NCBI GenBank assembly: GCA_905373565.1
Contig: CAJPTT010000197.1
Span: forward strand, 1 to 5,196
DNA length: 5,196 bases
Direction of reading: 5' to 3'
Source: an uncultured Treponema sp.
Lineage (GTDB): Bacteria; Spirochaetota; Spirochaetia; Treponematales; Treponemataceae
This document shows, in pieces, positions 1 to 5,196 of this stretch. How positions within the stretch are numbered: the first letter of the stretch is position 1; each line of letters starts with the position of its first letter. Below the pieces are notes generated by a model, which saw nothing but the letters and a program-made list of their open reading frames with translations, was not told the DNA's origin and did not search any database. Made by a program: the position numbers and the translations under genes.

Positions 1-730
1 GCAGTTTTTTTTAGGCTGGTCGGATGCTTTTTTCGATCAATACCCTCAAGATTCAGCGGCGCCTTCGCTCATCTTATTTGATCTCGGCATTTCTCTTTTC
101 CATTATATGGAATCGAAACGCGGTTTTTCATTCAGCGGCAACGAACCGCTCGATATGCGTATCAATCCGAATGAATCGCTGACAGCCGCCGATATTGTCA
201 ACACCTATAGCGAAAAAAAACTCGCGGATTTATTATACCTCTATGCGGAAGAACGGTTTTCGCGGCTGATTGCCCGCGCTATTGTTGCGGAACGGGAAAA
301 ACATCCCTTTACGGAAGCGCGGCAGTTAAGCGAAACCGTATTTCATGCGGTTCCCGTCCGCTCCAGGCACGGTGCAATACATCCGGCAACTAAAACCTTT
401 CAAGCCTTACGGATTGCGGTCAACAGCGAACTTGAACGCTTGCCGCACCTATTGGAAAAAGCCTTTGCATGCCTTGCGGCAGAGGGCAAAATGGGCGTTA
501 TTTCCTTCCATTCGCTGGAAGACCGCATCGTTAAACTTTTTTTTAGAGACCTTGCAAAAAGCTGTATTTGCCCGCCTGAAATGCCGATATGTACATGTGG
601 AGGCGTGCCACGTGCAGCTTTGCTTACTAAAAAACCGGTCGGCCCCTCCGCCGAAGAGACTGCCGGTAATGCGCCGTCCCGCAGCGCCCGACTCCGCGTT
701 ATAAAAAAGCTCTCTTTGAGGAGATCATAA
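1..730 (+). CDS. rsmH: 16S rRNA (cytosine-1402-N4)-methyltransferase RsmH (MraW), 5'-truncated by window edge
   Basis: RsmH uses S-adenosylmethionine to methylate N4 of cytosine 1402 in the decoding centre of 16S rRNA. The frame is open from base 2 to the TAA at 728-730, giving 242 visible residues. The family is usually about 300-320 residues, so some 70 N-terminal residues, including the first SAM-binding motif, lie to the left of the window. Visible signatures, in order, are LFDLGIS followed by RGFSF and PLDMRIN (bases about 77-166), HPATKTFQALRIAVN (about 380-424), GVISFHSLEDRIVK (about 494-535), a four-cysteine segment CICPPEMPICTCGG (563-604) typical of many RsmH proteins, and a C-terminal SRSARLRVIKKL. 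The ATG at 107 is internal, because conserved family sequence lies upstream of it in the same frame. The gene heads the division cluster, as it does in most bacteria; its stop is 4 bases before ftsL. The identification is secure from family motifs; the true start cannot be seen. Confidence 0.96.
   Translation, partial: QFFLGWSDAFFDQYPQDSAAPSLILFDLGISLFHYMESKRGFSFSGNEPLDMRINPNESLTAADIVNTYSEKKLADLLYLYAEERFSRLIARAIVAEREKHPFTEARQLSETVFHAVPVRSRHGAIHPATKTFQALRIAVNSELERLPHLLEKAFACLAAEGKMGVISFHSLEDRIVKLFFRDLAKSCICPPEMPICTCGGVPRAALLTKKPVGPSAEETAGNAPSRSARLRVIKKLSLRRS
718..723 (+). promoter_or_regulatory. Shine-Dalgarno of ftsL, inside the end of rsmH
   Basis: GAGGAG lies 11 bases before the ATG at 735 and is encoded by the last codons of rsmH. 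The spacing is slightly long but usable. It supports the start at 735 and places ftsL translation initiation within reach of ribosomes finishing rsmH. Confidence 0.7.
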
Positions 731-734
731 CCGA

Positions 735-1016
735 ATGAAACAGCTTTTAGCTTTGATTCTTACCGTGAGTATTCCATGCCTGTTTTTCTTCACCGTTAAA
801 CAGTCGCAAGTCTATAATATACTTGAACGCGAAGTAAACGCATATAACGATGAGCAGAATCGTCTGATTGCGGAAAACAAACGGAAGATTTCGGCTATTT
901 CCATCCTCTCCAAACCGCAGCGGATCGAAAAGATCGCTGTCGAAGAATTGGGTATGCATAAAGCAGACTCCTCTCAAATTATCCGCATCTCCTTAGATAA
1001 GGAAAAGAAGGGATAA
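735..1016 (+). CDS. ftsL: Cell division protein FtsL (FtsL/DivIC-type bitopic coiled-coil protein)
   Basis: This is a 93-residue single-pass membrane protein. Residues 1-3 are a short cytoplasmic tip, about 4-20 are a hydrophobic membrane span (LLALILTVSIPCLFFFT), and about 24-57 are a polar stretch rich in E, N, K and Q with spaced hydrophobic residues that suits a periplasmic coiled coil. Residues 61-74 contain PQRIEKIAVEELGM, the conserved end seen in FtsL proteins (P-x-RIE-x-IA-x-E-x-LGM). FtsL pairs with DivIC/FtsB and FtsQ and helps activate septal peptidoglycan synthesis by FtsW and its partner transpeptidase. Family sequence identity is generally low, so the call rests on topology, length, the C-terminal motif and position between rsmH and the mur/fts genes. 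Start 735 is chosen because it is the first ATG after an SD and directly precedes the membrane span. A DivIC/FtsB-like assignment is the main alternative; the position after rsmH favours FtsL. Confidence 0.85.
   Translation: MKQLLALILTVSIPCLFFFTVKQSQVYNILEREVNAYNDEQNRLIAENKRKISAISILSKPQRIEKIAVEELGMHKADSSQIIRISLDKEKKG
1007..1013 (+). promoter_or_regulatory. Shine-Dalgarno of murF, at the end of ftsL
   Basis: GAAGGGA, with an AAGGG core at 1008-1012, lies 8 bases before the ATG at 1021 and overlaps the last ftsL codons. The spacing is near optimal and fixes the murF start at 1021. Confidence 0.65.
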
Positions 1017-1020
1017 CGCC

Positions 1021-2412
1021 ATGTTGTTGGGTTGGGAGGCTCTCTGCACGGCAGTTGCAGGAACATTTATTTGCAATTATTCTCCTTATCAGGGCTTCGA
1101 TTCCGTTACGACGGACAGTAGAACCGCAAAGCCTCACACGCTCTTTATTCCGCTGCGGGGTACGCAGCAGGACGGGCACCGCTATATCGAACAAGCCTTG
1201 CAGCACGGAGCTTCTTGCGTATTTGCCGACGCGGGGCACCTCAATATTCCGGAAAACACCCGACATATCCTCACACTCTGTCAAAAACATCAGGCAGCCT
1301 GCATCCGCGTTGAACATACGTTGAAAGCACTGCAAGACGCCGCTGCTGCCTATCTGGAACAATTCCCGCAGCTTCTTAAAATCGGCATAACCGGTTCAAA
1401 CGGTAAAACAACGACAAAAGAACTGCTTGCATCCATCTTTGCTCAAAGATACCGCACGGTAAAAAACGAGGGGAACCTCAATTCCGAAACGGGACTGCCG
1501 CTCTCGGTTTTTACCGTAACGAAAGAACATGAAGTAAGCATTTTTGAGCTCGGTATGAACCGGAAGGGAGAAATTGCGGAGCTTGCCGCAGTCCTGAAGC
1601 CGAACATTGCCGTTATCACCAATATCGGCACTGCGCATATTGGAATACTCGGTTCTAAAGACGCTATCGCACACGAGAAAAAAGAAATTTTTTCCCGATT
1701 TGATGAAAACTCAGTCGGCTTCGTCCCCGATAAGGACGAATATACGGCTTTCTTACAAGAAGTACCGCACGGAAAAATCTTTACCTATAGTGCGGATCCC
1801 GACTCTTATACCCTCGAAGGACTTTCCGGCACGAAGATACGGTATAAGGGAGAAACCATCCGCTTACCGCTTCCGGGAATCCACAACGTACACAATGCCT
1901 TTGCCGCGATTGCCGTTGCGGAATACTGCAATATTCCGCTGCAGTCAATAAAGGCGGGCATCGAACAGATGCAGGCGCTATTCGGAAGGTCGCAAATTAT
2001 TCACGGGCCGGTAACGTATCTACTCGACTGTTATAACGCCAATCCCGATTCCATGAATGCGGGACTTGCACTGTGTGCGAATATTGCAGTAAACGGCAAA
2101 AAGGTTTATGTACTCGCCTCGATGAAGGAGCTGGGTTCGGAATCGATAGAAGCACACCAAGCCGTATGCGCAACAGCATTTGCCTCCGATGCCGACACGT
2201 TATTTTTTTTCGGCGAAGAGATGTGCGAAGCAGCTGCCGAACAAAGCAAGCATTCCTCAAAAACGTTTTTCTGCTTTAAGGAAGACGAAGCGGATAAACT
2301 CCGCGACACATTGGACGGTTTATTAAACCGAAACGATTTTGTATTCCTGAAAGGCTCCCGCAGCCTTGAGCTGGAGCAGTTTGAACCTATTTTGCAAAAG
2401 GAGCGGACATGA
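1021..2412 (+). CDS. murF: UDP-N-acetylmuramoyl-tripeptide--D-alanyl-D-alanine ligase MurF
   Basis: MurF is a cytoplasmic ATP-dependent ligase that adds D-Ala-D-Ala to UDP-MurNAc-tripeptide, completing the pentapeptide precursor. The 463-residue product has the normal length and three-domain order. The N-terminal substrate domain (about 1-115) contains TDSR at 31-34. The central ATPase domain (about 119-322) carries the P-loop TGSNGKTT at 124-131, NSETGLPL at 154-161, ELGMNRKGEI at 176-185, NIGTAHI at 201-207, the KKEIF segment at 220-224 that should hold the carbamylated lysine, and HNVHNAFAA at 288-296. The C-terminal domain has DCYNANPDSM at 336-345, which is diagnostic for MurF over MurE/MurC/MurD, and FLKGSRSLELE at 442-452. 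The usual GDM-x-ELG loop reads ASMKELG at 366-372. If the host is a Treponema, the third residue of the substrate peptide is probably ornithine rather than diaminopimelate, as reported for treponemal peptidoglycan. The gene starts 4 bases after ftsL and its stop overlaps the ftsW start. Confidence 0.96.
   Translation: MLLGWEALCTAVAGTFICNYSPYQGFDSVTTDSRTAKPHTLFIPLRGTQQDGHRYIEQALQHGASCVFADAGHLNIPENTRHILTLCQKHQAACIRVEHTLKALQDAAAAYLEQFPQLLKIGITGSNGKTTTKELLASIFAQRYRTVKNEGNLNSETGLPLSVFTVTKEHEVSIFELGMNRKGEIAELAAVLKPNIAVITNIGTAHIGILGSKDAIAHEKKEIFSRFDENSVGFVPDKDEYTAFLQEVPHGKIFTYSADPDSYTLEGLSGTKIRYKGETIRLPLPGIHNVHNAFAAIAVAEYCNIPLQSIKAGIEQMQALFGRSQIIHGPVTYLLDCYNANPDSMNAGLALCANIAVNGKKVYVLASMKELGSESIEAHQAVCATAFASDADTLFFFGEEMCEAAAEQSKHSSKTFFCFKEDEADKLRDTLDGLLNRNDFVFLKGSRSLELEQFEPILQKERT
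2398..2403 (+). promoter_or_regulatory. Shine-Dalgarno of ftsW, inside the end of murF
   Basis: AAGGAG lies 5 bases before the ATG at 2409 and 8 bases before the adjacent ATG at 2412. Both tandem ATGs are in the same frame, so the product differs only by one methionine; spacing slightly favours 2412. Confidence 0.75.
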
Positions 2413-3551
2413 TGCAGCATACTATTTCCGTTGAAAAGAATGTCAACCGTGACCGCTACAGCTTTACGTTTATTCTGCTTGTCCTCATCATGGTCGGTAT
2501 CGGAATCGCAGTGCTTTATTCGGGTTCCTTACATTATGCCGAACGTTTTTTTGACGATTCTTCCTATTTCGTTATCCGTCAATTCCGCAATCTGCTTGCA
2601 GGAAGCGTCGGCCTCATTTTTTTTTCGTTTTTCAGTTTTGATCGCTTACGAAAGATGCTTCCCTATCTGCTGATAGCCGGTATTATCTTTCTTTTACTCC
2701 CATTTATTCCGGGCATCGCCTTTCCTCGCAACAATGCAAACCGCTGGATTTCCATCGGAGGTTTCAGTTTACAGCCATCGGAGTTTATTAAACTCTTGCT
2801 TATTATCTTTCTTGCAAACTTTTTCGATAAAAAAGCGGATCAATTGGATGCGCCGCTGATTGCCATATTACCGCCTTTTTTTGTAACGGCGATTTTCGTA
2901 TTGCTGATATATCTTGAAAACGATTTTTCAAGTTCGATTTTCTTAATGTTCATCTTTATGATCATGTTTTTTGTTGCAGGCGGGCCGCTGTTGTGGTTCC
3001 TCAAAGGATTGATTGTTACCGTTCCTTGCGCAGTGCTGATGGTGGTTACTTCAACCTACCGGATGAAGCGCGTACTCTCTTTTATTGCCCCCGATAGAGA
3101 TCCGCTCGATACGGGCTATCAAATCAATGCAGCTCTTGAAGCGCTTGCAAACAGCGGCCTTTACGGCACGGGAATTGGAAACGGGGTGCACAAAATTTCG
3201 AGCGTTCCCGAAATATATTCCGACTTTATCTTTGTCGCATGGGCGGAAGAAATGGGATTTTTAGGTGTCTGCGGCTATCTTGTATTATTACTTGCATTTA
3301 CTGCGGTAGCCTATCTTATTGCGTTTTCCTGTAAGGACAGATTCGGTTGCTACATTGCGTTCGGCGCCGCATCCTCAATCATCCTTCAATCTTTTTTAAA
3401 CTTAGGGGTCGTTGTCCGGCTGTTGCCTGCAACCGGTATTCCTCTCCCTTTTTTCTCATTCGGCGGATCTTCGCTTATTACAACGCTCTGCTTATGTGGA
3501 CTGATTATTAATGTTTCAAGTTATTCAAAAAGGAGTGTCTCTTATGTCTGA
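2409..3551 (+). CDS. ftsW: Septal peptidoglycan glycosyltransferase FtsW (SEDS family)
   Basis: FtsW is a polytopic inner-membrane SEDS protein that polymerises lipid II into glycan strands at the division site with a class B PBP partner. The 380-residue product is of family length, with about ten hydrophobic spans starting near residue 18. SEDS signatures are present in order: NRWISIGGFSLQPSEFIKL (111-129), LENDFSS (169-175) at the usual EPDxG position, DPLDTGYQ (231-238) with ALANSGLYGTGIGNG (245-259), PEIYSDFIF (267-275) and TGIPLPFFSFGGSS (342-355). Asp272 aligns with the catalytic aspartate of RodA/FtsW (the P-E-x-x-x-D-F-x-F motif). RodA is the main alternative, but location between murF and ftsQ argues for FtsW. 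The first four bases overlap murF as ATGA, so translation is probably coupled. The start is 2409 or the adjacent ATG at 2412. Two motif deviations are noted in the findings. The reading frame contains a run of nine T at 2617-2625. Confidence 0.94.
   Translation: MMQHTISVEKNVNRDRYSFTFILLVLIMVGIGIAVLYSGSLHYAERFFDDSSYFVIRQFRNLLAGSVGLIFFSFFSFDRLRKMLPYLLIAGIIFLLLPFIPGIAFPRNNANRWISIGGFSLQPSEFIKLLLIIFLANFFDKKADQLDAPLIAILPPFFVTAIFVLLIYLENDFSSSIFLMFIFMIMFFVAGGPLLWFLKGLIVTVPCAVLMVVTSTYRMKRVLSFIAPDRDPLDTGYQINAALEALANSGLYGTGIGNGVHKISSVPEIYSDFIFVAWAEEMGFLGVCGYLVLLLAFTAVAYLIAFSCKDRFGCYIAFGAASSIILQSFLNLGVVVRLLPATGIPLPFFSFGGSSLITTLCLCGLIINVSSYSKRSVSYV
3530..3535 (+). promoter_or_regulatory. Shine-Dalgarno that sets the ftsQ start at 3544
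   Basis: AAGGAG, within a longer A-rich run, lies 8 bases before the ATG at 3544. It lies downstream of another in-frame ATG at 3511, which therefore cannot use it. This decides the start in favour of 3544. Confidence 0.85.
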
Positions 3552-4383
3552 TATTATCAGGTTACAAAACCGCGCCTATACCGAATCGCTTCAATCTCCT
3601 CAGACCGTTAAAAAAACAAAAGGAAAGCAACTCCTTAAAATCATTATTTTAGCGATGCTGGTATTTTTAGCAGGCGACTCCGTGTATTATCTTTTTATCG
3701 TACCCTTTAATGCAACGGCAAAGATACAACTTTCCGGCATCGACACTATTCTCGAGGCGGATATAAAACAAGCGGCCGGTTTAACCGGAACGGAAAAATG
3801 GGGCAAACTCAATACAAATGTTCTGCTGCACCGCATTACAAGCTATCCGCTTGTCGCAGAAGCTCGGGTTGTCAAAAAATATCCGGACAAGGTGTTGATC
3901 GAAATAACCGAACGGAAACCCGTCGGCATACTGCTTGCAACTGTAGGAGGCCGCACTATTCCGATGGAAATAGATAAAACGGGAACGGTATTTAAAATCG
4001 CCTCGAAAAAAGACCGACAAACGCTGCCGATCATCAGCGGCCTTTCTTTTCAGAATATACGGGCGGGAATGAAGGTACATAAACAGCTCGTACCGTTGTT
4101 TAAGCAGCTGGAGCTTTTGCAAAAGAAAAATCCGGCGTTACTCAGCGAAATTTCCGAAATGAAAATCGAACAGAAAAAATACGGTGGTTTTGATCTCATC
4201 CTCTATCCGGTACGAACGCAAGTTAAAGTACGTACAGACGGTACATTGAATGAGGATCGATTGCGGTATATGATATTGACATTGGATGTTATACGGGATC
4301 TTGATCTGAGTTCAAAGATTGAGGAGTTGGATGTACGGGCAGGAACCGCTTCCTACCGTTTAAGAGGTGAAGCCGATGAGTGA
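3544..4383 (+). CDS. ftsQ: Cell division protein FtsQ/DivIB (POTRA-domain bitopic protein)
   Basis: FtsQ/DivIB is a bitopic scaffold of the divisome; its extracytoplasmic part binds the FtsL-FtsB/DivIC pair and controls septal synthesis. From the ATG at 3544 the product has 279 residues. Residues 1-28 are a basic cytoplasmic tail (TVKKTKGKQ near 21-29), about 30-52 a membrane span, and about 58-125 a POTRA domain, with IQLSGIDTILEADIKQAAGL (61-80) leading to VAEARVVKKYPDKVLIEITE (104-123) and the following RKPVG (124-128). The rest is the beta domain of the family, including LPIISGL (161-167) and a C-terminal region ending near residue 275. Low overall conservation is normal, so the call rests on the POTRA pattern, topology and position between ftsW and ftsA. 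The first 8 bases overlap the end of ftsW and the last 8 overlap ftsA. An ATG at 3511 would add 11 residues but would sit deeper in ftsW without a good SD of its own. Confidence 0.9.
   Translation: MSDIIRLQNRAYTESLQSPQTVKKTKGKQLLKIIILAMLVFLAGDSVYYLFIVPFNATAKIQLSGIDTILEADIKQAAGLTGTEKWGKLNTNVLLHRITSYPLVAEARVVKKYPDKVLIEITERKPVGILLATVGGRTIPMEIDKTGTVFKIASKKDRQTLPIISGLSFQNIRAGMKVHKQLVPLFKQLELLQKKNPALLSEISEMKIEQKKYGGFDLILYPVRTQVKVRTDGTLNEDRLRYMILTLDVIRDLDLSSKIEELDVRAGTASYRLRGEADE
4364..4370 (+). promoter_or_regulatory. Shine-Dalgarno of ftsA, inside the end of ftsQ
   Basis: GAGGTGA, a long match to the usual anti-Shine-Dalgarno of 16S rRNA, ends 5 bases before the ATG at 4376; measured from its GAGG core the gap is 8 bases. 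It is the most extended SD match in the window and fixes the ftsA start. Confidence 0.8.
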
Positions 4384-5196
4384 TATCATAGTCGGATTGG
4401 ATATAGGCACCAGCGCAATCAGAGCTGTTGTCGCTGAAAAACTGGAAACAGGCGTTCTGCAAATTATCGGCGTGGGCACCGGCATTTCTGAAGGCTTACG
4501 GAAAGGAACCGTCGTTAATATCGAAAAGACCGTACAGGGAATCCATGAAGCGGTGGAATCCGCAGAGATGATGTCCGGAGTGGAGATTACCCACTGCATT
4601 ACGGGAATCGGCGGCACCCACATTGAAGGGATTAATTCCCGCGGTATTGTCGCCGTTACCGATAAAGGTAAAGGAAACCGCGAAATAGACCAGCAGGACA
4701 TCGACCGCGTTATAGAAGCTGCACGAGCAGTCGTTATCCCGATGGATAGGCGCGTCATGCATGTTATCCCTCAATCGTATATCGTTGACGACCAACGCGG
4801 TATTGTGGATCCGCATAATGTCATCGGTGTCCGCATAGAAGCGGAAGTACATATTATTACCGGATCGGTTACCTGCATCAAAAATATCGTCGATTGCGTG
4901 AAACGCGCTAATTTACAGGTTGATGCGCCGATGTATCACGGGTTAGCAGCCGTAGAATCCGTTATGACGCAGGAAGAACAGGATCTCGGTTCGGTGCTCA
5001 TCGATATCGGAGGAGGCACAACCGATATTGTGGTGATGTCCGGCGGAGCGCCGATACTTACGACCGTGCTGCCCGTAGGCGGAGGTCATGCGACAAACGA
5101 TTTGGCAATTGTAAAAGGGCTTTCAACTGAAACCGCCGAGAAGGTCAAGATAACCGACGGATGCTGTTGGCAGCCTCTTATGGAAGATAATAAATC
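4376..5196 (+). CDS. ftsA: Cell division protein FtsA, 3'-truncated by window edge
   Basis: FtsA is an actin-like ATPase that binds the C-terminal tail of FtsZ, anchors the Z ring to the membrane through a C-terminal amphipathic helix and recruits later division proteins. The frame is open from the ATG at 4376 to the last base with no stop, giving 273 complete codons; full FtsA is usually about 400-430 residues. Visible features are the phosphate-1 motif of the actin fold, VGLDIGTSAIRA (6-17), GTVVNIE (44-50), the FtsA-specific 1C subdomain at about 80-165 (GGTHIEGINSRG at 79-90, MHVIPQSYIVDD at 128-139), the phosphate-2 motif LIDIGGGTTDI (208-218) and PVGGGHATNDLAI (233-245). The MSDII start overlaps the ftsQ stop by 8 bases, implying translational coupling. 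The remainder of subdomain 2B, the end of 2A and the membrane-binding helix lie to the right, where ftsZ is also expected. MreB or DnaK-type relatives are ruled out by the 1C region and context. Confidence 0.96.
   Translation, partial: MSDIIVGLDIGTSAIRAVVAEKLETGVLQIIGVGTGISEGLRKGTVVNIEKTVQGIHEAVESAEMMSGVEITHCITGIGGTHIEGINSRGIVAVTDKGKGNREIDQQDIDRVIEAARAVVIPMDRRVMHVIPQSYIVDDQRGIVDPHNVIGVRIEAEVHIITGSVTCIKNIVDCVKRANLQVDAPMYHGLAAVESVMTQEEQDLGSVLIDIGGGTTDIVVMSGGAPILTTVLPVGGGHATNDLAIVKGLSTETAEKVKITDGCCWQPLMEDNK

Noticed and set aside
563..604. Four-cysteine cluster in RsmH as a possible novel metal site
   Set aside because: A C-x-C-PP-x-x-P-x-C-x-C-G segment is common in RsmH proteins of many phyla, so it is a family feature and not unusual here.
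345..704. Plus-strand 119-codon frame inside rsmH
   Set aside because: It is in an alternative frame of conserved RsmH motifs and has no family resemblance.
107..730. A complete 207-residue gene starting at the ATG at 107
   Set aside because: The same frame is open to the left edge and encodes conserved RsmH sequence (LFDLGIS) upstream of this ATG, so the Met is internal and the gene is cut by the window.
731..1020. Possible intergenic regulatory elements on either side of ftsL
   Set aside because: The gaps are only 4 bases each (731-734 and 1017-1020), too short for a promoter, terminator or riboswitch.
979..1362. Minus-strand open frame of 127 codons opposite the start of murF
   Set aside because: It lies wholly opposite well-supported coding sequence, has no recognisable family features and no clear SD; it is a shadow frame.
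4276..4281. TTGACA, a perfect -35 hexamer inside ftsQ that might drive ftsA/ftsZ
   Set aside because: No acceptable -10 box lies 16-18 bases downstream (the hexamer at the 17-base spacing is TCTTGA). A nearby TGTTATAC resembles an extended -10 but is only 8 bases away, so the pair does not form a normal promoter.
4360..4852. Minus-strand open frames (132 and 118 codons) opposite ftsA
   Set aside because: They overlap each other and the conserved FtsA actin-fold coding sequence, and their residue composition looks like reverse-complement coding.

Overview
The window is a compact, single-strand stretch of a division and cell wall (dcw) gene cluster. It reads left to right as rsmH (5' end cut off), ftsL, murF, ftsW, ftsQ/divIB and ftsA (3' end cut off). 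All six genes are on the + strand. Adjacent genes are either 4 bases apart or overlap by 4 to 8 bases, so essentially every base is coding. There is no room for a terminator or a conventional promoter between genes, and I see no RNA gene, mobile element, CRISPR array or long repeat.

The gene order suggests a spirochaete, most likely a Treponema. The cluster has lost the block found in most bacteria (ftsI, murE, mraY, murD, murG, murC), so ftsL is followed directly by murF and murF directly by ftsW. Base composition looks moderate by eye (roughly mid-40s % GC), which would fit oral treponemes richer in GC than T. denticola. The genus is an inference from gene order and protein style, not from a database match.

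Region by region: positions 1-730 hold the C-terminal three quarters or so of the 16S rRNA methyltransferase RsmH. Positions 735-1016 hold a 93-residue FtsL-type single-pass coiled-coil protein. Positions 1021-2412 hold MurF, the last cytoplasmic ligase of the UDP-MurNAc-pentapeptide pathway. Positions 2409-3551 hold FtsW, the SEDS glycan polymerase of the septum. Positions 3544-4383 hold FtsQ/DivIB, the POTRA-bearing scaffold that works with FtsL. Positions 4376-5196 hold the N-terminal two thirds or so of FtsA, the actin-like membrane anchor of FtsZ. ftsZ would be expected next, outside the window.

The genes form one working unit: MurF finishes the precursor peptide, FtsW polymerises glycan at the septum, FtsQ and FtsL regulate that synthase, and FtsA ties the machinery to the Z ring. 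Each of the five visible starts has a purine-rich Shine-Dalgarno sequence inside or at the end of the preceding gene, and the last three junctions overlap, which suggests translational coupling. I found no new system here. The items worth a second look are the reduced cluster, the twin 8-base start/stop overlaps, several 8-9 base homopolymers inside essential genes, and a few motif substitutions in FtsW and MurF.
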